64,000 bases of DNA from assembly GCA_964057225.1 (NCBI GenBank), contig OZ059894.1, positions 14,704,131-14,768,130 on the forward strand. The letters run 5' to 3'. The translations under genes were made by a program, and so were the position numbers. This DNA is from Auanema rhodensis (taxonomy: Eukaryota; Nematoda; Chromadorea; Rhabditida; Rhabditidae). The notes under the pieces are model-generated. The model was not told where the DNA came from. It saw nothing but the letters and a program-made list of their open reading frames with translations, and ran no database searches. Positions 32,407 to 44,786 of the stretch are shown here, in pieces (position 1 is the first letter of the stretch; every line of letters begins with the position of its first letter).

Positions 32407-32410
<4 letters not shown>

Positions 32411-35400
32411 ATAGAAGAAAAAGTAGAAAAAACCGGTGAAGAGAGATAAGAATAACGAATAGAACCGAGAAATATGCAGATTAAGAAAGAGTAAGAACAT
32501 GAACACTGTAATTTGGGCTTGTTTACCAGTTGGCTGAGGACTTCTTCGCACCATTTGAAAAGGATAACTTTCAGTCTATGTTTTTGAGCAGATATTTTAA
32601 TGAAAAAACGACCAAAAACTAAAAACTACGTGAAGAAATTTAAACAACACGAGTAAAAAAGAGTAATGAGTTATTGAATAATTGGTAAAATGTTGAAGTT
32701 GCTGTCAAAGATTTTGAAGAAATCTATCCGGAACTAGTCGAAGCGAAGAACTTAACACAAGACTGAGCGTGGAAGTGGAAATTAAGGTTAAACAAAGTAT
32801 AATTAATTCTGTAATAAATTCGGAGAAAAAAAATTTTTTTGATCGGTTTTTGATGTCTGTTAATAGTTTTGTACTGCTTGCAATTCTCTTGGCTGTTGAC
32901 AAGCCTGAAATTAGCATATAAAATAGTTGAAGCAGCATTACAAATAATAGAAAATTGTATAATTATTAGATTATAAGGCACTATATGTCATCTTTTAAAT
33001 AATATAAACATAATTTTTTTAAACTTGCTTTCTCATAAAAGCTAGACATCGTTCTCTATTTATTCAGACTGTGTGAGATAGATAATGATTGAATGAGATA
33101 GAGATGAATATTAGAGTTGCAATATGGAAGAAAACATTATACTTATTGTTTTTAGTTCAAAAGATAATTTACTTATCGTTAGACACAAATAATTTCTGTT
33201 CATTATATTAAAATCATGTTATTCGCCAGAAAAATGCTGACAGCAGCATGCTGTCGCTTAGCCTGGCTCTACTACACACAAAACCAGGCAAGCAAGCTCA
33301 TATACATACATACACACAAGTATGTACATATATATGCACAGACACATCGACATATGAAGTTCAAGTCAGAGAAGGCAAAAATAGACAAAAAACCAATTGA
33401 GATAAGAGGCATAGAGAGTTCAAGCAAGAGAATTGTTTAAAACTGAACTCTTTTTCCTCATTTAGTGAGATCTTAAAAATGCTAGGAATCGTGAATTCAT
33501 TAAATATACTAAGAATTCAAAATCTTAAAACTAAAGATATGGAATATGGCAGAAAGACAAAGAAAAAAGTGACAAGTGAAGTTGAGTTGGATGTTCAAAT
33601 GAAAAGATATGTAGATGACTATAGAAGTGAAGAATGTAGTAAGAAGTAGGAACTATCGAAGAGAGAGACGGAGAGAGAGAGAGAGATGAATAGAAATGAA
33701 AAAGATGTAGATAGATAGAGAGAGAAGGAGAAAGAATCAAAACAGGGCAAGAGGAAAAGAAATATAGAAAACTCTACAAGATTGAGATAGGGGAAGTAAG
33801 AGAAAGAGAGAGGGAGAGAAAAACAGTCGGAGGGAGAGAGAGAGAGAAAAAGAGAGAAAAAAGAATATTGGAATGAAAAGAGAGAAATAAAAGTTCATAT
33901 TATGCTCGTCAAAGCATCATGTGTTCTTTGTCCATGTTGATGTCTGCTCTCTTGATTCATAGAGATACAAATTCTCATACCATGGGTATTTTTAAATTTG
34001 AAACGAAAAAAAGAAAATAAAGTGAGAAAACGAGAAATTCACTTCCAGCCAAAAACCTAATTTGTTTTTTTTTGTTTTGAAAAAAAATATAAATATGTTA
34101 AACTATTAATCTCAATGATAGTGCCAAAAATTTGAATTTCGATGAAGTTCTATTTCATCGTTATATAGCAGGAACTGTTTTTGAATAAATGATCAATATT
34201 AATCAAAATTCCAATTGATTACGGTATGATACATCATATAACATCATAAATATGTATGATATATATATATGTATATACATATGTGTTTCAAAATAATTCA
34301 ATAATAAAAAAAGAAGATTTTACAATAGATGAGATCATACTTTATTTACAAATTCTTAAGAAGGGATGAGAGAAGACCTAAAAGAAGCAACTATATCACA
34401 TATAGTCATTGAGGAAACAACAAAATGAAGTGAAATGTTGATTGAAGTTATGGAAACAGCAGCAGCAGATTCCAAAAATACTTGATTGAATAGATAAATA
34501 AATTTTCACATAAATATTTGTATTAGACATGAAAATGATATTTAGTATATGAGCTCAATGACGATAATCCCTTCTTAAATTGATCTTATAGCTTTTCTTT
34601 ATTCATACATTTTGTCATAAAATTTCATCCATAAAAGTAATTTCACTTGGCATTACATATGTAAAATGAAAAAAAACATCAGTTAGTTTAGTAAATAATA
34701 ATTAATAATAGCTAGAATATCTACAGTGATGTATAAGTAATAATAAGCTAATAAAAATTAAACATCTAATTTATCTATAGCTATTCAAATTGTTTTCAAT
34801 ATTGAAAAGTAATATAATAGTCTCTATTTACTGAATATAGACATCTGTTCATAGTACTTTCTGTTGGGTTAGAAGAGTAAAGAGTGAAGAAAGAGAGAGA
34901 TAGGGAGAGAAAGAGAGAGAGAGGGAAATGGGTTGGAAAGTGAGAGAAAGAGGTGAACGCTTTTTGTTCCACACTTTGCTTCCTTTACGCTGGTATTGCA
35001 AAAAATATTGCACTTTCTTTCACTTTTACAAAACGAAAAAAATAAAACAGAAAGTGTTAAAGTGATTTTTAGTCGATTGCAAAAACTATATGTCAACAAC
35101 TATTATTAAATTTATATTATATATTTAAAAAACTTCGTGAAAAGGGTCAAATTTCTCAAGAAAATTTGTAAAAAATATGCGGTTTCTGTTGAGCATAAAT
35201 AGCAAAGGACAACAGACTATAAATATGCTTATTATACCATTATTAGTTTTTATAATTATTATTATTAGATAAATTACTCATGTAGTTAACCAAAAACAAC
35301 TTTTGCAGCATAATATATTTTTATTTGTAAAACCTACAACAAAATTTTGAGCAATCACATATGCAATTTTTGTCTAACTAGGTAGAAAATATAATTAATA

Positions 35401-35548
35401 AAAAAATTAAACAACTTATTATTAATATTTTTCTGAAGTAAATTACATATGAATATAATTATTGAATGTACATACATATGTATATAATAATAATTTGTAC
35501 ATCAACTTAAGGAATCAATAAACAAAATATGAATTAGTCTTATTCAAT

Positions 35549-35575
35549 AATATTAATATTAATATTAATATTAAT
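35549..35575. repeat. (ATATTA)n hexanucleotide repeat
   Basis: About four to five tandem copies of a self-complementary AATATT-type hexamer in extremely AT-rich sequence. Confidence 0.75.
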
Positions 35576-37057
35576 AATATCAAAATAATATACTAAGACT
35601 TCGTTTTACAAAAATATTTTTTCCAAAAAAAAAACTTACTAAGCTCACTTTAAGCTGTCTCCGTTTTATATTTTATATTGGAATTTATAAATATTTTCTG
35701 AATACAACCATTCACATCTATTTCTTTATGGAAAATGATAAAGGATGCCATTATCTCTCTCGTTTGCATACGTGAAAGATTTCACGTATAACGTGAAAAT
35801 ACTATTTAGTAATATATGGATTATATCAATATATTGCTTTTTATTATATTATAATCTAATACTAATAGTAATCATTTATATCTTACATGGATTGTTTTAA
35901 TCTAAAATTTCTACTACAGCAATTGATTCCCAAGTAGTTTCATTTCTGCAAGATATCCAACAACTGCAATAGTTGGAAAAACAAAGTAAAATGTTTTTCT
36001 TGAAAAAAACAATTGTTTATTTTTGTGAAAGTTAGTTATCCTAATTAAAACAGAACAATAAATTCCCATAGAGTATGGAAAGTATGTTTGAAATTCATGA
36101 CATCATGCATGTCTCATGGAAGTTTTGCGAGTCAGCATCTATTACAAAACATTGAAATTGAAAAACTGAAAGCTAGCACAATCTCTTTCTTTCTTTTTTT
36201 TTCTAAACGTTATATTCATTATTAGAAGAATAAGGAATGTACATAGATGTAATTGTTGTAATACATATTATACATTTATATAAATACTTATATAATATAA
36301 TTATATATTTTCTATTTTATAATTATATTAATATTTTTGTATTATATAATATTAAAATAATTCAAATCTAATTGACTTACGTATATGTATGTATCATGAC
36401 ATCATATACGAGATTCCAATATAATCTCTAAATGAAAAACATGTTGATTATCATGATGACGAAAATATAAATGATCTTTTCTGATGGTAGTAAAAAAGGG
36501 AAGAGGAGGATAAATTGTATAATAGTAGAAAGTAGGAAGAAGAATAAAAAAAAAGGAATAAAAAACTAATCCAAATAGACTTAGAATCGGCTATAATCAG
36601 TTTTATAAATCAAATATATTTACTAGTTAGTGATCAGATGAATTGTAGATTTAAATAGAGTAGAAGACTATGAACTAAATAAAAAAATAAAAATAAAAAA
36701 CAACAGATTAATTGTTTTTGGGTTTTAAGTTGGAACATAGTAATCAGTGATCAACTATGATTTGAACGGTTCCAAATATAAAAAGAAATTTTGTAAGTGC
36801 TTTCAGTTTTGAAATTTTGCAGCAAATACTACTATCGTATTCACTAGTGGCATATTTTCTCATATAATATTAATATTATAGTGAATTAACATAGATATAT
36901 TCTGATACTTCAAGTGTTGATTGCTGACTTTTCAACTTGTGGCTTCATTATTGAAACCTTGGGAATAAATTCTGAAGAAGAATATTTGCAATACGTTACT
37001 TGGATAATGACAACAAGTCTTCTTCTAACCCAATATGATTTAATAGAAATCGACTCA

Positions 37058-38508
37058 ATGAGCTTCTTCCGAATTCCTATTTTAAAGAAATTTTGTTGTC
37101 TTACAATAATTATATGTAAGTTATTTAAAACTTTAAAAGATGATATTGTCATTAAATAAGAATTTTTTAATTTTTTAAATTGTTTAATATAACTATATTT
37201 CAGTTCTGCTTATATGTTTATCAAATAATTCTTTAAATCAAACTAGAAATCGAATGAAAAGGAGTGTGCAACAATCAAATGTAGTTCCATTTCCTGAGCG
37301 AACTCATTACATTCATCTGAAAAATTTATATGAACCATATCATTTATTATTAAAACCAATATTTTATCGTAAAAGGTAACTTGAAAGTTTTTTTTATTTG
37401 TATTAGTACCTTACATGATTCAGAAAACCCAAAGTTGTGGCCACTGTACTAACAACTGCTGAACGATTCCGTAACCGTCAAGTCATTCGAGAAACATGGG
37501 CAAATCCAAATAACTCGAGAAATATTAAGGTATTACAATAGAAATAATAGAAATAATTATAATAAACAGCTGATCTTTTAAGAATGGAAAAGCAAAAATT
37601 TATTTTCTTCTATCATCTCCAAAAAACCGTAAAATGCTGAATGATCTTAAACAGGAACAACACCAATATAATGATTTAATCATAACAAATCTTACAGAAT
37701 CATATAAGAATCTTTATCAAAAGGTATATAATTATATAAATATTTTATAAAATTTATTAAAATTATTAAGGTTTATGCAGCTTTTTTATTTGTTCATACA
37801 TATTATCCAGAAGCATCTTTTCATATGAAAATTGATGATGACGTATTATTAGATATTGATCGAATGTTTGAATTTTTGGATGATAATGAGAAATCTAGAA
37901 GTTCTATTCGTTGTAAAGTATGGGATAAATCTATTCCTAAAAGAAATAAACAACATAAATGGTATGATTTTGATTGAAAAAATTCTTTTAATTTGTGCCT
38001 TTAGGTATATATCCAAGGAACAGTGGAGTCCATACTATTATCCTCGATATTGTGATGGACCAGTGTATATTGTAGGGCAAATAGCTCTTAAATCATTAAT
38101 TCATAATGCAAAATCTATTAATTTTTTCCCTCTTGAGGTAAAAATTATATAAGAATTATAGTAATTATGTGAAAATATGATTAAGGATGTTCTATTTACG
38201 GGTATAATACCAGAAAGCTCACATGTAGAACGTGTATTATGGTCTTCACATATCTATCATTATAATACAGTTTGTTACTTTTTCAATATAATTTTTCAAT
38301 AATTTATTTCTATTTTAAGGAATTATGGTGGAAAATATCTGAATGTGATAAACGAAAGATTCCTTTATTATTTGCTGTACATTCTCTAAATTCAGCTAAG
38401 AAAATGAAATTTGGTTATGATGTTCTTAGAAATTTAACTTGTGTAACTCATAGTCAAATATTGTCTAAACGTTCTGTATTTTATTCGAAAAAAAAAACCT
38501 CAAAATAG
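37058..38508 (+). CDS. GT31 family beta-1,3-glycosyltransferase, type II membrane protein
   Basis: Likely a Golgi enzyme that transfers galactose or a related sugar in beta-1,3 linkage from a UDP-sugar. Exons: 37058-37115, 37204-37375, 37424-37529, 37583-37723, 37771-37961, 38005-38137, 38186-38269 and 38320-38508, giving 357 aa. A short cytoplasmic N-terminus and one signal anchor (FCCLTIIIFLLICL) fit type II topology. Family motifs in order: RNRQVIRETWA; IYFLLSS; LIITNLTESYKNLYQKV; the metal-binding acidic triplet in KIDDDVLLD (D181-D183); YPRYCDGPVYIVG; and the acidic EDVLFTG block. These are the classic beta-3-galactosyltransferase blocks. The exact acceptor cannot be told. Four of the seven introns must use an AAG acceptor instead of CAG or TAG. 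It is convergent with the phosphatase gene, 650 bp away. Confidence 0.9.
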
Positions 38509-39030
38509 TTCAAAAATTCATTAAAAAATAATATTATTTATAGATTTCAAATATATGTATTATTCAGCTTAAATAATAATGATCTTTCAAATTGAACAAA
38601 AAAAAATCTCTGTTAAACTTAATTGTGCCATAATAAAGATTCAAAAGAAAAACAAGATTTTCATTATTTTCAGAATAAAAATATATAATCTCATGATGAA
38701 CTGAGATCATAAAGTATCTATCTATGTTCATATAACAGGGTTTAAATAACAATTTTTTTTCTAAATGTAATTTAAAACTTACGTTAAAAAAAAAAGTGTA
38801 TGGGGTACAACAATATATTATTTTTGTTTTTCTTTATTATATTTTTTGATATTAGAACCTCATTATTATGACATTTAAAACAAGTCTTATATACAGTATT
38901 CATGTAATTGTAACAATAATTCATATCTCATTTTTATGTTTTGTTATTAAAATACAATATTTTCCTTTTTTTGAACTGAACCCCACTTCTTCTTTCTCTC
39001 TCCCCTTCCTCTCCCCCCCCCTCACACTTC

Positions 39031-39069
<39 letters not shown>

Positions 39070-39161
39070 TCTATCGGATATATAAATATAATAAATTAAT
39101 TAACATTTATTTGAAACACTATTTTATACAAATAATAACGAAGCATTTTTTGTGAATTCTT
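38509..39161. other. Convergent intergenic spacer
   Basis: Holds the 3' flanks of the GT31 gene (+) and the phosphatase gene (-). A CT microsatellite lies at about 39032-39073, preceded by a C-run. No exon seen. Confidence 0.6.
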
Positions 39162-41346
39162 TCAATCAAAATCAAAAAAATCCAAATCAGCTTCATTTCT
39201 TGGACAATGTGAAGGGTGATGACAATACTCGTTTGGAATATATGTTCCAAAAGCATGTAATCTCTTTAAATCATGTTTCTTGTATGGTTTATGCTTTGTT
39301 CTTATAATCCAAAAATCATCATCAAAATTGTTCTGAATTTAAATGTTTTCAAAACTCAAAAATAAAAGTTAAAATGAAACCTTTGCAGCTGATAGCTGTT
39401 TGAAATTAATATGAGTTGTATTATATATTCTTAACAAGCCAAAGCCATAATCTGTTGATCGTTTGGCTGACCATGGTGGTGGATGTTCAACAAAAATATC
39501 TGTATTCTCCTTACAACCCTAAATACAGTGCATTCAATTGAATTTAAAAAGGCTGAATCATACAGCTGATCCGGTAACGATATGAATGGGAGCTGGTGGA
39601 TCCGTATAAGCCGATGACGTACCATTATAAACCTAAGATTACAACTGTTTGATTAGTTTATCTTGTTGTCTAGAAACAATACAGTTCGATTATAAACAGG
39701 CCACATTCTCTCGTAAGTATGCTCATGAGCCCAAATTTCAATATCAACACCATTGTCGTAGAACAATTTTTCCAGACCATAAGCATGAGTTTTTGGTAAA
39801 CCTGTTCGAATCTAAACAGATATTGTTTTAGTTAAATTATAAAATTTGAATTTAAAATACGATAGATTCATATTTAGTACAATCATCTCCATCAAAATCT
39901 GAACAATACATTGGCCTATGACCCATAGTGATAATCCATGGAATTGATTTACGATTTCTATTGGCTTTCTAAAAATTAATTTGAAAATTGATAAAGATTA
40001 TTAATTCTTGATTACTTGTAAATCGTTTACGAGAAAATGCCATTGTTGTTTGATTTGATCATATCCATACTCGGTATAAAAATAAAATTCTGTAGAAAAT
40101 ACAATGAAATGAGCTGGGCCTATATCAAAGCTGAAACAATTTTCTATCTATTAATTTATAATTCTCTTCAAAATTCACCTGTAGAAGAGATTATGCTCAG
40201 AATTTGGCATAGTAAATCGATTAACATAATGTGTAAAATTACCCTCATTCTGAAAAGAAACGTATTGAAGAGAATTTTCTTTTTAAAGCAATTTTTTCTT
40301 TGTTTACTTCATGATTTCCAACAGCTGTCATATATGGGACGTAAGCAGCGACAGGTTCAATCTGCCTGTTAAATTCATCACCCACTCGACCGTTATCAGA
40401 GTCCATGTTATAAGCAAAATCGCCTAAGAATTTCATGTTAAAACAGAATGTCACACATTTTCAACAATTTTCTCCAAAAAGGAAAAGAACAACAACAGCG
40501 ATGCATTTTCACAACTGTTTTTATGATAATGTCTAATTGAACATTTATCTGTCTGTCATCTTTTTTTCAAGCCTCGTATATGAAAAAATCAGAAAATTGG
40601 ATAAGGAAGTATGATGAAGACATTTTTAAACCAATTAATGAATCAAAGAAAACTTACCAACGTGTAGAACAGCATCGATATCACCATCTTGGGCCATTTT
40701 TTGTAATTTTCCGAGTGATCTAGCATTTTCATTTCCTAAATCTCCGAAAACTGCATATGAAAATCCACCTCCTTCTCTAAGAGTTTCATCGAATGTTGTA
40801 AAATAGTATATTGGACTCCAACCATATGTACTTCCAACTCGATATTCTATAACATATAGCAATCACATTTCTATCAACTTTGTAATCAAATCATACTGTA
40901 TGTTTCACCAGGTATCAGGTTTTCTAAGCGAACTCTGTGTATGAAACGATATTGTGATTTTGGTTGTTCATCCACAAAAACAGAGCAATTACCTTCCACA
41001 TTCTGAATTGAACAGTTAAGCAGAAATAGAAAGTTAATATACTTTATCAATTCTCCTGATTCCATATTCAACTAAAGAATGTAATGTATCATCGAATGTT
41101 AGCCATGTGATATACATTGTGCTTGGGTGTCCTAAAATTAGTTTTAATCAGGTTATATGAGTTTTTAATTATAAATATATATATATTCTAACCTCCATAA
41201 GATAATTTAATCTGTTCAGGCTGAGCAAAATTAGGTCCTTGATTTAGATTATTTTCATTTAACCAATGAGGTTTTCGATTTTTAGGTAAAACTTGATGAC
41301 ATGATGAATAGGGTATAAATAATAATAGAAACCATAATAAAATCAT
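39162..41346 (-). CDS. Secreted purple acid phosphatase (metallophosphatase), 484 aa
   Basis: A binuclear-metal acid phosphatase of the plant-like/ACP7 type, probably secreted or lysosomal, that hydrolyses phosphomonoesters. Twelve exons on the minus strand: 41193-41346, 41043-41131, 40897-41002, 40658-40846, 40308-40423, 40179-40249, 40016-40130, 39861-39968, 39683-39811, 39564-39632, 39381-39518 and 39162-39332. A signal peptide (MILLWFLLLFIPYSSC) opens the protein. A fibronectin-like N-terminal region follows (YITWLTFDD...YGWSPIYYF). All five metal-ligand blocks are present: GDLGNEN (D152), GDFAYN (D181, Y184), GNHE (N216), GHRPMY (H297) and HEHTYERMWP (H345, H347). A C-terminal Asp-rich tail ends DLDFFDFD. 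The acceptor lies directly against the ATG, which suggests SL trans-splicing. The model looks intact. Confidence 0.95.
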
Positions 41347-42399
41347 CTAAAAATGATATTCAATAATTAAAAAAAATAGTTTTTTTTGAAGAATATGTTC
41401 ATTGGAACAGAGCACATGTTAACTAATAACATCTGATAGAACGGTCAAAAGGCCAAGAACACAAGGTATGATAAGGTCGCTGCATAGACTGAGATATGAT
41501 TGAGAAGGTGTCGGGTTTTCATTTCAAAGTAGTTTTGAATTCGAATTTCATATATAGAAGCTTTTCTAAACATTTAGGAATTGTCAGAGAAGAGAAAGTA
41601 AGACGAGCTTATAAATTAATATGAGAAAGTGAAAATGAGAAGGAGAGAGGACAAGTTTATTTTGCGAATAAATATTTTTTAGAGTATCAAATTAGTAAAA
41701 GATCACATAGTAACGAGAATACATAGAGTTATCGAATTTGTTAATCTGCGAAGAGCAAAAGGCATTGGAGTAGAGAATCTAAAAAGAAATTCTGTTTACT
41801 TTCAAGTTCAGCCAAGATTACAATTCAGTTAATTTGATGAAATAATAAATTATCAAATTTATAATATTAAAAGATAAATATACAATAAGAAATATAGAAA
41901 TAGAAATATAAAATAAAAAAACAAAATAGTTTTATTAATAAAACTAATAAATTTTATAATTATAATAAATTAATTAATTATGGTTATGATTTTATTGCAC
42001 ATCATTGGCTATATGATAAATGCTTATCACTTAAATTAGAGAGAATATTATTTTCATAAAAGGTCATCTTGCTCACATAGGCGAAAATATTGCTTACGTA
42101 GCGTAAAACATAAATTTATAATTAATATCTTATAAATTCAGCTTCAATGTTGAAGTAAAATTATTTCTTATTCAAAATTTGGTTTAATTATATTATATTA
42201 AAGAAGTTTAATTTTTATTAGAGAGTATGTTACACTACACTAGATCAATGAAATATATTTGTAGTGATCGTCATGTAATATGAAAGGTAAGACCCTGCTT
42301 TCGCAGTCAATTCCACCTTATATTAAAGTTTATATCCTATGGAAAAGATATACATATGATGTAGTTTGCAAGTTTTATTTGAAAAGAATGAATAAAGAA
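41347..42399. other. AT-rich intergenic spacer
   Basis: Between the phosphatase start and the left arm of the eL41 inverted duplication. No coding signal seen; probably promoter sequence for both neighbours. Confidence 0.55.
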
Positions 42400-42832
42400 A
42401 AATTATTTGAAATTTGGTTTAAAAAATTTAAAAAATGAATATGTAGTATGGTTTATGTAGGATGAACATTCATATTTGACATACAAGAGTTCTCTTATTT
42501 CATTTCATTTACTTGTTTATCAGCTAGATGTGCGGTTTATTAATTTCTTGTGTCTCTCTTCTCATTCTCAAAGTAGACAAAACTTCATTCTGAAGAGTTT
42601 ATTGTTCTTTTTTCGAGAACAGGGAAGGTTACTAAATGAAGTTTTTGAACAACTGTCTTTCCTTGTTAATATTTTTTATATATTACTTAACTTACGTTTC
42701 TTTCGTTATCCAATAAATGAATCTTTTTTTTTAGTAAATAATTGATATTATTTTTTAATTCCCATGAGTATTATAACTTTTTCGTTTTTCAGGTACTCTT
42801 GTACTCTTCAAACTTTTCTCGTTAAACTAAAA

Positions 42833-42944
42833 ATGAGAGAAAAGGTTTGTTCCATTTCGAGTTTAATTTTAATTAAAATTTATTCAGTGGCGTAAAAAGC
42901 GTATGCGCAGACTGAAGCGTAAAAGAAGAGCTCAAAAGAAGTAG
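42833..42944 (+). CDS. rpl-41: Ribosomal protein eL41 (RPL41), left copy
   Basis: The smallest protein of the 60S ribosomal subunit, a single very basic helix at the subunit interface. Exon 1 (42833-42844) is MREK and exon 2 (42888-42944) continues WRKKRMRRLKRKRRAQKK to a stop, across a 43-nt intron (gtttgt...ttcag). The first 18 residues match the near-universal eL41 sequence. The C-terminus is only AQKK, so the protein is 22 residues instead of the usual 25. An acceptor (tttttcag) at 42792, 41 nt before the ATG, could receive a spliced leader. Too short for routine ORF calling. Identical to the copy at 43650-43761. Confidence 0.95.
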
Positions 42945-43649
42945 ATGAATGGTTGATTACTTGCTGATTACTTGCTGATTGTTTCCAATCAAGTGCCGAT
43001 CCATCGTCATATCTTTACATCGATCTTCCAGCTTTTGCCAGCTTCAACACTTCCTTATACTCCTTGTTTTGTTTTGTTAAGAATTTATAATATATAAAGA
43101 CTTATTCTATTACCGTATTATATTTTTAATTATTACAAGAAAGAAGAGAAAGACATATAATCACTAGAATCATTAGCTTTATGCTCCTAGTGTTTGCTAA
43201 TTTTTAGATTAGTTTCGGGTGAAAAGTAGAAAATTACATGCTCTTTGATTCTCAATTTGAACGAAATATTGATAAGTGGTAATTTACCTTCGAATCCCAC
43301 TGAGGATCGTTCTAATTCAGTAATTATCGACAGAAAAGGAAAGCCATTTTCAACATAGCAATATGAGTTTTCAGATTTCTCAAAGTAAAAACGCTTAAAG
43401 CTATCAGGAGCATAAAGCTAATGATTCTAGTGATTATATGTCTTTCTCTTCTTTCTTGTAATAATTAAAAATATAATACGGTAATAGAATAAGTCTTTAT
43501 ATATTATAAATTCTTAACAAAACAAAACAAGGAGTATAAGGAAGTGTTGAAGCTGGCAAAAGCTGGAAGATCGATGTAAAGATATGACGATGGATCGGCA
43601 CTTGATTGGAAACAATCAGCAAGTAATCAGCAAGTAATCAACCATTCAT

Positions 43650-43761
43650 CTACTTCTTTTGAGCTCTTCTTTTACGCTTCAGTCTGCGCATACGCTTTTT
43701 ACGCCACTGAATAAATTTTAATTAAAATTAAACTCGAAATGGAACAAACCTTTTCTCTCAT
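43650..43761 (-). CDS. rpl-41: Ribosomal protein eL41 (RPL41), right copy
   Basis: Exact reverse-complement copy of the gene at 42833-42944: exon 1 at 43750-43761 (MREK), exon 2 at 43650-43706 ending in the stop. The 43-nt intron and flanking signals are preserved. The two genes face each other tail to tail across the 217-bp spacer. Because the 5' flanks are also duplicated, both copies may be expressed. Their transcripts would be antisense to each other wherever they extend past the 3' ends. Confidence 0.95.
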
Positions 43762-44194
43762 TTTTAGTTTAACGAGAAAAGTTTGAAGAGTACAAGAGTA
43801 CCTGAAAAACGAAAAAGTTATAATACTCATGGGAATTAAAAAATAATATCAATTATTTACTAAAAAAAAAGATTCATTTATTGGATAACGAAAGAAACGT
43901 AAGTTAAGTAATATATAAAAAATATTAACAAGGAAAGACAGTTGTTCAAAAACTTCATTTAGTAACCTTCCCTGTTCTCGAAAAAAGAACAATAAACTCT
44001 TCAGAATGAAGTTTTGTCTACTTTGAGAATGAGAAGAGAGACACAAGAAATTAATAAACCGCACATCTAGCTGATAAACAAGTAAATGAAATGAAATAAG
44101 AGAACTCTTGTATGTCAAATATGAATGTTCATCCTACATAAACCATACTACATATTCATTTTTTAAATTTTTTAAACCAAATTTCAAATAATTT

Positions 44195-44786
44195 GTAAAC
44201 GCAATACGTTTTTATTGTCATTTAATGAGTTTAAAATAATTTTTAAGATCTTAGATATACGTGTGCTCTAAGAAAGTATGCTCAATTATCTAAAACTAAA
44301 TATATAAAATCATAACTTATAAACAAATATAAAATATGTTTAATTGATAGAATAGTAATAAAAGCATATTGATTTTCAATTTTCTTCTTATGTTCTTATC
44401 ACTGAATTGATTAATAAACTTCGAGTATGCAGTTCATACATTCTGTAAACGTATGTTGTTTTTCAAGTGCTGAAGGTATCATACATGATGTTAACGGCTA
44501 TTTTGCTTATGTTTGATCAGCAAAGACAAGCTATAAATCTTATACTTTTGAATTTAACGTGAAGATTAACACACGTTAATCAGCATTTTTCCGCCCCAAA
44601 ACCTCAACAGAAAAACATTTTTTGTATCAAAATCTGAAATTATCAAAATTCATGATTCATATGCGTGTGTGCATGCAAAACTCACATAAATCTTCGAATG
44701 TTTTCATTTTATAATATCATTTAATATTCATACAGTGTTCATGCATATACAGATAAAATATTTCAAATTATGTTTAAATAATCAAA
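44195..44786. other. Intergenic spacer
   Basis: Between the right arm of the inverted duplication and the stop codon of the ground-like gene. No exon or RNA gene seen. Confidence 0.55.

Larger units (their letters stand above)
27787..37057. other. Gene-poor region upstream of akt-1 and of the GT31 gene
   Basis: About 9.3 kb without a supported exon. From about 28 to 30.6 kb and 32.2 to 34.9 kb the + strand is purine-rich, so the akt-1 sense strand is pyrimidine-rich; this may mean akt-1 has long 5' introns. A GC-rich island at about 30420-30650 contains a short frame from 30528 (MCQTAKRTTTFLANV...) ending at a gtttct donor-like site at 30641, but nothing links it to a gene. Smaller islands lie near 28370-28630 and 29430-29530. 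The interval from 34.9 to 36.9 kb is very AT-rich and shows nothing. Confidence 0.5.
42400..44194. repeat. Inverted duplication: two 789-bp arms, 217-bp spacer
   Basis: The left arm (42400-43188) and right arm (43406-44194) are reverse complements. Paired positions sum to 86594 all the way along, so there is no indel. I found no mismatch in the stretches compared, including identical 89-residue frames at 42476-42745 and 43849-44118. Homology stops sharply at both ends. Each arm holds a complete eL41 gene with its 5' flank and about 240 bp of 3' flank. The spacer 43189-43405 is single-copy and has no supported gene. Confidence 0.95.

Noticed and set aside
43189-43405. Possible tRNA in the eL41 spacer (ttcgaatccc looks like a B box)
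   Set aside because: The flanking bases do not form a T-stem and no matching A box or acceptor stem could be found.
42476-44118. Two identical 89-aa frames in the arms of the inverted duplication
   Set aside because: They lie in the 5' flank of each eL41 copy and are identical only because the arms are; no splice or domain support.
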